Source: Saccopteryx bilineata
Lineage: Eukaryota; Chordata; Mammalia; Chiroptera; Emballonuridae
Direction of reading: 5' to 3'
Length of the DNA stretch: 64,000 nucleotides
Assembly (NCBI RefSeq): GCF_036850765.1
Contig: NC_089490.1
Location: 389,312,558-389,376,557 of the forward strand
Shown here: in pieces, positions 45,085-55,766 of the stretch
Layout of the letters: each line of letters opens with the position of its first letter
How positions within the stretch are numbered: position 1 is the stretch's first letter
Translations under genes and position numbers: made by a program
The notes under the pieces: model-generated
Told to the model about the DNA's origin: nothing
Database searches by the model: none
Seen by the model: only the letters and a program-made list of their open reading frames with translations

Positions 45085-46254
45085 GATAAACCCAGAGACT
45101 CATCTCAGTAGCCCTATACTGTAGTTACAGGACATCTGGCTCTGGGATGACAATCAACTCCTGGCTACAAGAAACACCGCATAGAATCTCAACACTCCAA
45201 GAGGTCCCGTCCCTGGTCACTGACCTGCAGGTGCCTCTTTCCACATCATGGCTTGTACCAAGATATCCATGCTTGGTCTTGACTTCCAACTGAGTGACAC
45301 AAGGACCCTGGGAAGAGCTGGCCTTGTGGGTCAGGAGGTGTTAAAGAAAGGAAATTAACACCCAAAGGCTGGCTCTACTTTGGTAGAGAGGGGGAGAGGG
45401 GGGAGAGTCTGCCAGCCTCCATGGCATTTCCAGCCAATTTGGAATGAACATGGCTGCTTGAGGAAATGAAAAGGGAAAGAGAAGAAAAGTTAACATGAGC
45501 TCAGAATTTTAAAAAGGAGGTTGAGGGTTATCTTCATATTTATCACTTAGGTAAAAACTGACAGAGTAGACAGGGTAGTGAAGAGGATTGTTCCAAGTCT
45601 TTCCAGAGTTTGTAAATTTCTGACTTAAAGAAAGAAAATTGGCTGCTGTCTCTACTGGAAAAATTAGACTTTGACCTAACATTTGGCTTTTTCTTTCCCC
45701 ACATCTCCTTTGTAGATTTCTATATTGTTGTATCATTTGTTCTGAGAATTGCAAGACATGTCAAAGCAAATACTAAGCATAACCTAGTAGAGACAAGTAA
45801 AAGGGTTCTGGCATTACAGTGGGCACACTTCAGATGAGATGGCACTGTCAGCTGGCACCCACAAAATGAGCAGTACTTCTAAGGAGCACACAACCACAGG
45901 ACTTGGTAAGCTTTGAGATCACTGTAGGTCTAGGGAAGCTCTGGAGTACAGAAAACAAAGTACAAAGGGTCTTAACACAGATTTGTTGATGTTAACATTT
46001 CTTTTTCAGAAAAAAGGGGAAAGGGTGGGAAACTGGTTAAGAATTAGAAGAAAGGTTATAAATCGATTTCTCCTTGGAGTAAAACTTCTAGCAGAGCTGA
46101 TAAGATCTGTTTACCTAGCATGAGAGCTTAATGGACTTCTATTTTCTGCTGCAGAAACAGTGTAGGACTCTGAGCTCTCACAGCCAGCTTTCTGTTTTAC
46201 CATTTAGCACAATGCCCACTGTCCTATAGCTGTTTATAAGCATGATGAGTTTGC
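45085..46254. other. Intron sequence, no recognised feature
   Basis: A GGGGAGAGGGGGGAGAG purine tract lies at about 45389-45405. Otherwise nothing identifiable. Confidence 0.45.
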
Positions 46255-46350
46255 TCAGTAGATGGTAAGCTTATGGAGAACAGAGATCATATCTTATTCA
46301 ACTGGATACTATCATATCACTAACATGTAACAACAGAAGCTCAGTAAATA
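46255..46350 (+). repeat. L2-like 3' end
   Basis: 'GTAAGCTTATGGAGAACAGA' and 'GAAGCTCAGTAAATAATTAT' follow the L2 tail. Confidence 0.55.
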
Positions 46351-46441
46351 ATTATTGAGCCAAAATCTCTCATATGCCAACCAAGCACTCGGGAGGTCAT
46401 TACAAATTCATTTATTTTCTTCATTAATAACTCCAGATCAT

Positions 46442-46792
46442 GCCTGACCAGGTGGTGGCGCAGTGGATAGAGCGTCGGACTGGGATGCGGAAGGACCCAG
46501 GTTCGAGACCCCGAGGTCGTCAGCTTGAGCGCGGGCTCATATGGCTTGAGCAAAGAGCTCACCAGCTTAGACCCAAGGTCGCTGGCTCCAGCAGGTGTCT
46601 CTCGGTCTGCTGAAGGCCCACGGTCAAGGCACATGTGAGAAAGCAATCAATGAACAACTAAGAAGTCGCAACGCACAACGAGAAACTGATGATTGATGCT
46701 TCTCATCTCTCTCCATTCCTGTCTGTCTGTCCCTGTCTATCTCTGCCTCTGTAAAAATAAAAATTAAAATTAAAATTAAAAAAAAAAAATAA
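46442..46792 (+). mobile_element. Family B SINE, young
   Basis: GCCTGACCAGGTGGTGGCGC head; shares 'GGGCTCATATGGCTTGAGC' and 'GAAGTCGCAACGCACAACG' with the copy at 52710, defining one recent subfamily. Duplication CTCCAGATCAT / ATCCAGATCAT. Confidence 0.95.
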
Positions 46793-46920
46793 ATCCAGAT
46801 CATGTTATTAATATACCAGGAGCTCACCAGCACGAATTCATCTTGGATTACTGTGTTACCAAGCCATATCTTCCATTCCTCTGCCTCAGTTCCTAGCTTA
46901 ATAATGAGTTAATCTAGATG

Positions 46921-46985
46921 AGCGGTTCTCAAAATTTAAAATGTACCAGAATCACGTAGAAGACTCTTTAAAACACAAATTCTTT
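46921..46985 (+). mobile_element. MER5A-like hAT fragment
   Basis: 'GCGGTTCTCAAAATTTAAAA' then 'GTACCAGAATCACGTAGAAG' and 'TTTAAAACACAAATTC' resemble MER5A. Cut by the following SINE. Confidence 0.6.
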
Positions 46986-47143
46986 CCTGACCAGGTGGTG
47001 GCACAGTGGACAGAGCATCAGTGGGATTCTGAGGATCCATGTTCAAAACCCAGAGTCGCTGGCTTGAGCCCAAAGGTCTTTGGCTTAAAGCCCAAGGTTG
47101 CAGGTTTAAGCAAGGGGTCATAGGTTCAGCTGGAGCCCCGCTA
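46986..47143 (+). mobile_element. Family B SINE, 3'-truncated
   Basis: 'CCTGACCAGGTGGTGGCAC' head, body to 'CAGCTGGAGCCCCGC', then no CT tract or A-tail. Confidence 0.82.
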
Positions 47144-47534
47144 AGTTGAGAATCCCATGTCACCATGGTTATATAGTTGTGTTTGTTCTACTGAGCAGAT
47201 GCTTATTTCATCAGCATAGGTTCTGATAGGGGACAAAAAAGGTTTTACAAATGCAAACTTTGTGATTCCCACCTTGGGTGACATTTAGGCAACAATGGAT
47301 ACATTAGCTTGTCAAACTATCAATGCAGGGAACTTCAGGTTGCCATCTTTTGGTATTACAGAGCACAAGCTCCCACTTTTTTTCAACTCTGACCATAACA
47401 AAGGAGAGAAAGCCCTTCTTGGGACCCAGAAAGAGCACCACTGCAGATGAAGGAAGAACAGTGAGATATAGTACAGTTATAGTCAGTGAGGAGACTGGCA
47501 AAGCTCTAATACTGGCCCCAAAATTTATAATACA

Positions 47535-47785
47535 AATAACACTAATAGCTAACATCCATTAAACACTTGTGTGCCAAAAATACTAAATGTTTCACATATA
47601 TTAAATCATTCAATCCTCAAAATAATCCTGTGAGCTAGAAACTATTTTATGCCCATTTTATAGATTGAAAAAAAACTGAGTCCTAAAAGAGATAAAATTG
47701 CCAAGACTATGTTCCTAGGAAGTAGCAGAATAATTACTTGAATCTGGATAATCTGGCCCCACCATCCAAACTCTTTGCTACACTG
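47535..47785 (-). repeat. MIR, minus strand
   Basis: 'CATCCATTAAACACTTGTGT', 'ATTCAATCCTCAAAATAATC', 'GCCCATTTTATAGATTG', 'CTCTTTGCTACACTGCCTC' follow the antisense MIR. Confidence 0.8.
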
Positions 47786-48049
47786 CCTCGCACGCTGACA
47801 TCCTGCAAATCGCAGCTGTCTGCCTGGAGGTCCACTCCCTCATGTACAGAGACTCACTTGAAAGATGAATGAAGACACATTCAGAATTTCTTCAAACTGT
47901 ACCAAAGGACATAAATCCTTGATCCAAGCCCAGGTCTGAGCTGAACCTCCTTAGCCGAATTATCAGGAATGGCAGTTAAAGTCTCAGGGGATACATTAAA
48001 TTTTTAGTAGCAGGGCCAAAACAGAACATAGAAAGCAGGCCACTCCCTG

Positions 48050-48150
48050 GCTAGACTGTCAACTCCCTAAGGGCAGTTCCATTTAATTCTTTTATAAGAC
48101 CCAAGTGTCCTGGAAAATGCTAAGCCTTTAGAAAGTGCTACATACATTTC
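48050..48150 (+). repeat. L2-like fragment
   Basis: 'GACTGTCAACTCCCTAAGGG' and 'CCTTTAGAAAGTGCTACATA' resemble L2 3' sequence, diverged. Confidence 0.45.
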
Positions 48151-48179
48151 AAAGTGACACTACAGAAAGGGTACAGGTA

Positions 48180-48579
48180 GGCCCTGGCCGGTTGGCTCAG
48201 CGGTAGAGCGTCCGCCTGGCGTGCAGGGGACCCAGGTTCGATTCCCGGCCAGGGCACATAGGAGAAGCGCCCATTTGCTTCTCCACCCCCCCCCTCCTTC
48301 CTCTCTGTCTCTCTCTTCCCCTCCCGCAGTCAAGGCTCCATTGGAGCAAAGATGGCCCGGGCACTGGGGATGGCTCCGTGGCCTCTGCCCCAGGTGCTAG
48401 AGTGGCTCTGGTCGCAACAGAGCAACGCCCTGGAGAGGCAGAGCATTGCCCCCTGGTGGGCAGAGCATCGCCCCTGGTGGGCGTGCCGGGTGGATCCCGG
48501 TCGGGCGCATGTGGGAATCTGACTGTCTCTCCCCGTTTCCAGCTTCAGAAAAATTAAATAAATAAATAAATAAATAAAT
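48180..48579 (+). mobile_element. Family A SINE with (AAAT)n tail
   Basis: Canonical, with both 'GGGCAGAGCATxGCCCC' units; tail (AAAT)7-8. Duplication AAAGGGTACAGGTA perfect (48166-48179, 48581-48594). Confidence 0.96.
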
Positions 48580-48594
48580 AAAAGGGTACAGGTA

Positions 48595-49533
48595 TAAAGT
48601 TTCTGTGGGGAAAGAACAAGGGGAAATTTCTAGGCACAGAAAAACTTACGTCACATAATACAAAAGGAACAGAAATGTTCATTAACAAGGCCCAATATTT
48701 TCCTCTAGAAAAGCCAAAGAAGCACAGGCAATGCAGCTTAGAAATTGGGCCCAGGTTGTCAACAAGCCCACTTCTCACTAGTGGTGTGCAGTACATGATA
48801 CATGGAGAGGTAGTAAGGGATCGGGCAGAGAGGAAGGACAGGGACACTCCCGTGATTGGTAGATAGCGAATAAGTAAAAGGAGTGCTAAAAGGCCGAGTT
48901 CTCTGGGAGGAGTGCTGCATTTACTTCTGTGTTTCCCAGGCAACCAAGCCAGCCCCCTTATCACCTTCACTTTCATCACTGGAGCAGAATGAAAGATAAT
49001 TGGGTTAATAATTAAAGCAGCACTAACTAGTAACACCACCACTAACTGTCCATTTATCTGAGATTTATACACAGCCATCTTAATTGATGTTGAGTTGGAA
49101 TGTGCCACTCATTTTATTTGCCTGGCTACTGGATAACAAAGAGGTACAGAACATGCAGATAAAGGGTCCAACAACAGAATTATTATTCATTTCTGTTCAT
49201 ACTCACTTAAGTATACCATGAGGCCCTTTAACTGTATTCACTACTACTCATCTTTCCCAGATTAGTCTATTCAAGTAAAGATCATATACAGTAAGTGATT
49301 TGCTGTATTAGAGAAATATGATATCAAGTTGAAATATCAGGCTAATTCCTAAAAGTTGGCAAGATCAAGGCCCAGATGCCCACCTAGTTGGCCAAACTAG
49401 ATTAGACAGGACTCCTGAAAGTAATTCTCTAAAGTACCAGATAAGTGGGGAACATCTAAGAGAGGACTGGTGTTTTTAAAAGAGATGAGGGAGCAAAATA
49501 AAGCCAAAACTCCAGTTCACAAGGAAAAAAAAA
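48595..49533. other. Repeat-free intron block with AT-rich homeobox-like motifs
   Basis: 48940-49100 holds 'AAAGATAATTGGGTTAATAA' and 'TTAAAGCAGCACTAAC', a composition typical of conserved noncoding enhancers. A 184-codon minus-strand frame (48554-49108) overlaps the SINE tail and is judged chance. Confidence 0.35.
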
Positions 49534-49842
49534 TTATTTTTTTTTAACAGAGACAGAGAGAGAGTCAGACAGGAACAAAGAGAGATGGGAAGCATCAATC
49601 ATTAGCTTTTCATTGCAACACCTTAGTTGTTCATTGATGGCCCTCCCATATATGCCCTGACCATGAGGCTACAGCAGACCGAGTAACCCCTTGCTCGAGC
49701 CAGCGACCTTGGGTCCAAGCTGGTGAGCTTTTTGCTCAAACCAGATGAGCCCGCGCTCAAGCTGGCAACCTCGGGTTCTCAAACCTGGGTCTTTCGCATC
49801 CCAGTCTGACACTCTATCCACTGCGCCACCACCCGGTCAGGC
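49534..49842 (-). mobile_element. Family B SINE, minus strand
   Basis: T9 start, 'CATCAATCATTAGCTTTTCA', 'ACCAGATGAGCCCGCGCTC', end 'CACCACCCGGTCAGGC'. Confidence 0.92.
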
Positions 49843-49994
49843 GGAAAAGTATATTCTTGCAAAAGAAGTAACTCTGTCTTATCCATACAGCCAATAAAAA
49901 GAAGACTGCCTGGACATGAAAACACATAAGAAATTAACAACAGAAGGAAATTTGAGAAAGTCACAAATAGGTGAAAAATGAAGAACATACTCCT

Positions 49995-50072
49995 AAAATA
50001 TACCTAGTAGAGTTGCAGTAGTTTTAAATGTATTTATACTTCTTTAAATACAGGTTCAGAATTTGTGTTGCC
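49995..50072 (+). repeat. Direct repeat copy 1 (unclassified)
   Basis: 78 bp ('GTTGCAGTAG' in the middle) that recurs at 50833-50910 with roughly 80% identity by eye. No known family recognised. Confidence 0.6.
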
Positions 50073-50514
50073 TACTGGATAAAAAAAGAAATCTTAAGAT
50101 AAATGACAAGGCCTGGGCACAAAGCCATCACTAGCCCAGAACACTCGACCAGGCCCCAATGACCTGTGGCTAGGAGCAAGAAAATCCTGACACTTCCCAT
50201 TGGTTTTAATCAAAATACTAAATTAAGTACATCAGGCCCACCATCTGCTGGGAACAGATGCTCATTAGGATGAAAGTCAAAAAGATTAGGCAGGCCAGAT
50301 AACTAATACCCTACATTACCCAGGTCCCAATCCCTCAGAAGTTTTTTGTTCTTCCAGTAATTACCAGGAAGATGTCAAATGCCAGGGCTTCTCATTTCAC
50401 TTTTATAAGCCTCAATCATGCAGAAAAATTTTATAAGCTTAAGAACATTTTGGCAGATATTCTCTACTTGAACTCAGGCAAAACATGGCACAGAAGACAG
50501 AATAGAGTTATTAT

Positions 50515-50735
50515 GAGTCAGGCATACGACCTGGTTTAAAGTTCCAGGCCCACTACCTCTCACTGTGTTATACTGGGCAAGTGATATAACTTCTCTGAAC
50601 CCCGGTTTTCTTCCCTGCAGAATGGGAATGAACAATCCACTTTACAGGGTTGTTACAATGATTAAAGGAGATACTTTATGGGAAAGCACTTAGGACAGTA
50701 CCTGGCTCACAGTAGGCATTCATTAATTTTACTTC
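50515..50735 (+). repeat. MIR
   Basis: 'GGCATACGACCTGGTTTAAA', 'GGGCAAGTGATATAACTTCT', 'GGGTTGTTACAATGATTAAA', 'CACAGTAGGCATTCATTAAT' follow the MIR consensus. Confidence 0.85.
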
Positions 50736-50832
50736 CTTTTTTATTATTATCAGTTGCTATTATGGCAGAGCTAGAGCTATCTGCTAAAAAGTCAGCAGGG
50801 GGAGCTCCTCAGACTTTAGTGTGTTTCCCCCC

Positions 50833-50910
50833 AAAATGCACCTGGTAAAGTTGCAGTAGCTTTAAATATATTTACACCTCTTTAAGTTCCTGGGTCAAAA
50901 TTTATGGTGC
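50833..50910 (+). repeat. Direct repeat copy 2 (unclassified)
   Basis: Second copy of the segment at 49995-50072, same orientation, sharing 'AGTTGCAGTAG' and 'TTTAAAT.TATTTA.AC.TCTTTAA'. It abuts the inverted repeat at 50916. Confidence 0.6.
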
Positions 50911-50915
50911 TGAAG

Positions 50916-51194
50916 AGGAGGCATGACTTGGGTTGATGGGTACTGGTGGCCACCAGGAACCTACAGAATTGTGGGGAGTGGACTGAGACAAGATGGAAGA
51001 GATGAACATTAACAGACTATCACAACACTTCCCTGTGGTGGCTTGTTTTCTATTATCACACTCAGGTTCTTGTGGGAAGAAGTGAGCACAATGGATCTTA
51101 ATTCTCTGAAAATCGATTTTTGTTGATGATTCTGAATGGCTTTGGCTAGTCCACTGGAGATTCACTGGCCACCATAGTACTGGTCATGCCTCCT
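50916..51194. repeat. Imperfect inverted repeat pair
   Basis: AGGAGGCATGAC (50916-50927) faces GTCATGCCTCCT (51183-51194); inside it GTACTGGTGGCCA faces TGGCCACCATAGTAC. About 280 bp apart outside to outside. No known element recognised. Confidence 0.55.
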
Positions 51195-51359
51195 AAAACT
51201 ACAGGTGTATTTATATGCTTTATCCTGCAGGCCTTCCAAATTTCCATGCTTCATTGCTGCTAAAAGCCATTCACCAGGCAAAGTTTTGCTTTATGTTTGG
51301 AGCTAAGAAACAAACAGCAAGACTGAGGTACAGTCAGACAGCCAGACTTGGAGCTACAG

Positions 51360-51450
51360 GAGTGCAGGAATTGTATCCATCCTGTTAACTCTGGTAACCT
51401 AGAACAGTGCCTGGCGCATGGCTGCAGAACAAACGCCTACTGAATGTAAT
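51360..51450 (+). repeat. L2-like 3' end
   Basis: 'GGTAACCTAGAACAGTGCCT' then 'CGCCTACTGAATGTAATTAT' follow the L2 tail. Confidence 0.55.
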
Positions 51451-51727
51451 TATTCTGAGCCCATCACAACCTCATTCTAATCATACAAGAGGAAGTACCT
51501 CTCCAGGAAAATTGAGAGTGCTTACTGCTAAAAAGCCAATTTGTCTTTCGCTTCAAAGGCCATTACCATATCAGCAATATTATAAGATCACAAGTAGGTT
51601 TAATAAAAAGCAAAACGTGTGTCCAGGAGAGCACAAAGGCTTAGGGAAAGGGCTGTTACATAATAAGTATTTTCCACAGCAAGCACCACTGGATCATGAA
51701 AGCTATGTCCAGAAGCCACTTAAAATA

Positions 51728-52294
51728 TAGGCATACTGGCCCTGGCCAGTTGGCTCAGCGGTAAAGCATCGGCCCAGCATGTGGAAGTCTCAGGTTCAAT
51801 TCCCGGTCAGGGCATATAGGAGAAGCGCCCATCTGCTTCTCCACCCTTCTCCCTCTCCTTTCTTTCTACCTCTCTCTTCCCCTCCCGTAGTCAAGGCTTC
51901 ACTGGAGCAAAGTTGGCCCGGGGAACTGAGGATGGCTCCACGGCCTCCACCTCAGGTGCTGAGGATGGCTCCAGTAGCAGTGGAGTGATGCCGCAGATGG
52001 GCAGAGCATCGCCCCCTGGTGGGCATGCCAGAGTCTGTCTGCTTCCCTGTTTTTCACAAAAAAATAAATTTATATATATTTATATATATATTATATATAT
52101 AATATATATATTTATAATATATATATGGGCATATTTTGTTTTATTATGCTTAGCTTTACTGTGCTTCACAGATGTTGCATTTAAAAACAAAATAAATTGA
52201 AGGCAAGACCCTCTACCAGCAAAAAGATTACAATTCACTTTATTAAGATGTTCTGAAACCAAAACCACAATATCTCCAAGGTATTATATGCCTG
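51728..52294 (+). mobile_element. Tigger1-type MITE split by a SINE
   Basis: Left end 'TAGGCATACT' then, after the SINE, 'TTTGTTTTATTATGCTTAGC' and 'GCTTCACAGATGTTGCATTT'; right end 'CAATATCTCCAAGGTATTAT...GCCTG' before TA. This matches the two ends of Tigger1 as remembered. TA on both sides (51726-51727, 52295-52296). Confidence 0.75.
51738..52124 (+). mobile_element. Family A SINE with AT-repeat tail
   Basis: GCCCTGGCCAGTTGGCTCAG head, body with 'GCATCGCCCCCTGGTGGGC', ends 'CTGTTTTTCACAAAAAAATAAA' then about 70 bp of TATAT repeats. Flanks TATAGGCATACT / TATGGGCATATT. Confidence 0.9.
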
Positions 52295-52439
52295 TAGAAG
52301 AACTAAAATGAGTAAGAAAAACCCTGAAGATCAGCCAAGTTCTCTGGGAGCTCTTTCTCTCTTCCAGATTAAGATCCTGGAAGAGGAATGCTATTTTGAT
52401 GCTTTGTCCTTTAAAATAAATGTGGGGAGGCAAACTAGG

Positions 52440-52660
52440 AAGCTTTGGAGTCCTACTGCATGGTTCAGTTTTGGCTCCTCTACTTCTAGCTGCATTTCTC
52501 TGGGCAAGTTAGACTTCTAGGCTTTAGTTTCTTCATTGTTAGATAACAGCATCCATCTCATAGGATTATTGCGAGAAGAAATGAAACATGACTGGGAAGA
52601 GCACTTAAAACATTCTCTAGTATGTACATAGCAAGTGATCAATAAATGTTAGGTTTCCTT
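52440..52660 (+). repeat. MIR
   Basis: 'GCTTTGGAGTCCTACTGCAT', 'CTCTGGGCAAGTTAGACTTC', 'CTCATAGGATTATTGCGAGA', 'AGTGATCAATAAATGTTAGG' follow MIR. Confidence 0.82.
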
Positions 52661-52709
52661 TGGTTGTTGCTGTTATTATTAAACTTTTGTTTTTATTAAA
52701 ACTTTTCTT

Positions 52710-53045
52710 GCCTGACCAGGTGGTGGCGCAGTGGATAGAGCGTCGGACTGGGATGCGGAAGGACCCAGGTTCGAGACCCCGAGGTCGCCAGCTTGAGCGC
52801 GGGCTCATATGGCTTGAGCAAAGAGCTCACCAGCTTGGACCCAAGGTCGCTGGCTCCAGCAGGGGTTTACTCGGTCTGCTGAAGGCCCACGGTCAAGGCA
52901 CATGTGAAAAAGTAATCAATGAACAACTAAGAAGTCGCAACGCACAACGAGAAACTGATGATTGATGCTTCTCATCTCTCTCCGTTCCTGTCTGTCTGTC
53001 CCTGTCTATCTCTGCCTCTGTAAAAAAATAAAAAAATAAAAAAAA
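52710..53045 (+). mobile_element. Family B SINE, young
   Basis: GCCTGACCAGGTGGTGGCGC head, shares diagnostic bases with the copy at 46442; A-rich tail. Flanks AACTTTTCTT on both sides. Confidence 0.95.
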
Positions 53046-53152
53046 ATAACTTTTCTTAATAGAAGTAAAAAGCAAGACAATTATCAACAGAATCTGGAGG
53101 GATATCCAAATATTTCTAAATAATGAAGGCTTTTAAGAAAAAGGCCATTGGT

Positions 53153-53379
53153 GCCTGACCAGGAGCAGGCACAGTAGATAGAGTGTCGACCTGGGATGCT
53201 GAGGACCCAGGTTTGAAACCCAGATATCGCCAGCTTGAGCATCAGCTCATCTGGAGCCCCTAGTCAAGGCACATATGGAAAAAAATCATGAACTAAGGTG
53301 TCACAACAACAAGGTTGATGCTTCTCATCTCTTCCTTTCCTGTCTGTCCGTCTATCTATCTTGCTTAAAAAGAAAAAAA
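53153..53379 (+). mobile_element. Family B SINE with internal deletion
   Basis: 'GCCTGACCAGGAGCAGGCAC' head, passes from 'GCATCAGCTCATCTGG' directly to 'AGCCCCTAGTCAAGGCAC'. Flanks AAAAGGCCATTGG / AAAAGGTCATTGG. Confidence 0.9.
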
Positions 53380-53486
53380 GAAAAGGTCATTGGGTACTCT
53401 ATAACATGTATCTTGAGAAAATGGGAGAAACTAGTTTAATTATGAATGGAAACCATCTGTTCATCTAACTTGAGAGTGAGATTCTT

Positions 53487-53874
53487 TTTTTTAATTTTAT
53501 TTTTATTTTTTTTTATTTTTCTGAAGCTGGAAACGGGGAGAAACAGTCAGACAGACTCCTGCATGCCCCCGACCAGGATCCACCTGGCACGCCCACCAGG
53601 GGGCGACGCTCTGCCCCTCTGGGGCGTCGCTCTGTTGCGACCAGAGCCACTCCAGTGCCTGGGGCAGAGGCCAAGGAGCCATCCCCAGCGCCCGGGCCAT
53701 CTTTGCTCCAATGGAGCCTCGCTGCGGGAGGGGAAGAGAGAGACAGAGAGGAAGGAGAGGGGGAGGGGTAGAGAAGCAGATGGGCGCCTCTCCTGTGTGC
53801 CCTGGCCGGGAATCAAACCCGGGACTTCTGCACGTCAGGCCGACGCTCTACCACTGAGCCAACCGGCCAGGGCC
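53487..53874 (-). mobile_element. Family A SINE, minus strand
   Basis: T/ATTTT start, canonical body (no duplication), intact 'GGGAATCAAACCCGGGAC' and head. Perfect duplication GAGAGTGAGATTCTT (53472-53486, 53875-53889). Confidence 0.96.
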
Positions 53875-53889
53875 GAGAGTGAGATTCTT

Positions 53890-54658
53890 AAGAGTCTAGA
53901 TGTCCTTTCCCTCATGGCCCTCTCTATCCTTGTTACAACTTTCCTAGGTAGAGTTCCTCCCTGCGAGTAGCTGCCTGCTGGAGCTCAGCCCCTATATTCA
54001 AAGGTGTCCATAAGTGAAATTGGCCATGTGGGGTCAGACCTCTGGGCATAAAGTGGGGAACAAGAAATGGAGGTAGAGTTATTAAATCAAAAGATAAAAA
54101 AACAACATACAGCCGTTCCAAAAAAGCTAAATGCCAAGAAACATTTTCCCAGCAATGTGGAGCAGGAGGTGCTGTGTGCGGTGGTAGAGGCAGACGTCTG
54201 GAACAAAGAAGGGTGGAGAAGAGCTCTGTAGTACTGCCTGGCAGAAAGTGGTTATCTGCCAGTGAGGCGCTTCCCAAGCTACCAGCCAAGCCACATGGAA
54301 ATGCCACACAAGGGGAAGCACAGGGCCATGGGTCTCTTTACCAACTTGGGCCAGAAACTTTCTCAGATGAGTTTGTCGGGAGACCACGGTGCAGTCCACT
54401 TTCCAGGCAAGCCTAGGCCTATGAAGTCTTGGTGTCTGACAGAGAAAGCCCGGAGGTTTCTAGGATTTCTAGGCCCTGATGTTGGGGCAAAGATACAACC
54501 CCTCAGGGTAGGCCAGATCCTAAGCCTATCAGCTGTCACAGGTTGGTTAGAAATCACGTTCTCCCACCTGACAGTGCCAGCAGGGCCCTATAAAGATCTT
54601 TACCTTTAACCCCTTTAAGAATCCTGTATTTTCCAAAACATAATTTCATTTAAATTTT
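53890..54658. other. Intron sequence, no recognised feature
   Basis: GC-richer than neighbours; overlapping frames up to 124 codons on both strands but no recognised domain, splice context or codon signal. Confidence 0.4.
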
Positions 54659-54981
54659 TCTTTTTTACAGGGACAGAGAGTCAGAGAGAGGGACAGATAG
54701 GGACAGACAGACAGGAACGGAGAGAGATGAGAAGCATCAATCACCAGTTTTTGTTGAGACACCTTAGTTGTTTATTGATTGCCTTCTCATATGTGCCTTG
54801 ACCACGGGCCTTCAGCAGACCGAGGAACCCCTTGCTCGAGCCAGCAACCTTGGGTCCAAGCTGATGAGCTTTGCTCAAACCAGATGAGCCTGCGCTCATG
54901 TTGGCGACCTTGGGGTCTCGAACCTGGGTCCTCCGCATCCCAGTCCGACGCTCTATCCACTGTGCCACCACCTTGTCAGAC
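54659..54981 (-). mobile_element. Family B SINE, minus strand
   Basis: T6, 'CAGGGACAGAGAGTCAGAG', 'CGAACCTGGGTCCTCCGC', end 'CCACCTTGTCAGAC'. Confidence 0.92.
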
Positions 54982-54999
54982 TAAAAATTTTTAATAAAA

Positions 55000-55387
55000 C
55001 TTGACTAGGCAGTGGCGCAGTAGATAGAGCATTAGACTGGGTTGCAGAAGACCTAGGTCTGAAGCCCCAAGGTCGCTGGCTTGATTCATCTGGCTTGAGC
55101 ACAGGCTAACCAGCTTGAATGTGAGGTCGCTGGCTTGAGCGTGGGATCAAAGATATGACCCCACCATTGATGGCTTGAGCCCAAGATCACTGGCTTGAGC
55201 CCAAGGTCGCTGGCTTAAGCAAGGGGTCACTCACTCTGCTGTAACCCCCTGGTCAAGGCACATATGAGAAAGCATATGTGAACAAACTTATAAGATGCCA
55301 CAATGAAGAACTGATGCTTCTCATCTCTCTCCCTTCCTGTTTATCTCTCCGTCTGTCCCTCTCTCTGTCTCTGTCACACACAAAAAA
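55000..55387 (+). mobile_element. Family B SINE, long body
   Basis: 'CTTGACTAGGCAGTGGCGC' head, several 'GGTCGCTGGCTTGAGC' units, CT tract, tail CACACACAAAAA. Left flank AAAATTTTTAATAAA recurs after the next SINE. Confidence 0.9.
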
Positions 55388-55766
55388 GTTTTATTTTTTA
55401 TTTTTTGTATTTTTCTGAAATTGGAAACGGGGAGGCAGTTAGACAGACTCCCACATGCGCCCAACCGGGATCCACCTGACATGCCCACCAGGGGGCGATG
55501 CTCTGCCCATCTGGGGCATCACTCTGTTGCAACCAGAGCCATTCTAGTGCCTGAGGCAGAGGCCACAGAGATATCCTCAGCGCCCGGGCCAACTTTGTTC
55601 CCATGGAGCCTTGGCTGCGGAGGGGAAGAGAGAGACAGAGAGGAAGGAGGGGGGGAGGGGGGGAGAAGCAGATGGGCGCTTCTCCTGTGTGCCCTGGCCG
55701 GGGATCGAACCCGGGACTCCCACACGCCAGGCCGACGCTCTACCAAGGAGCCAACCAGCCAGGGCC
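55388..55766 (-). mobile_element. Family A SINE in the tail of a family B SINE
   Basis: T-rich start, 'CTGAAATTGGAAACGGGGAG', canonical body with 'GGGGATCGAACCCGGGAC', end 'CCAACCAGCCAGGGCC'. Duplication ACACACAAAAA on both sides. Confidence 0.94.

Noticed and set aside
48554..49108. 184-codon minus-strand frame
   Set aside because: Its C-terminal codons come from the (AAAT)n SINE tail and the rest has no recognised motif.
53933..54609. Overlapping 115-124-codon frames on both strands
   Set aside because: Frames overlap on both strands without recognised protein similarity or codon pattern; not on the AMBRA1 reading path.
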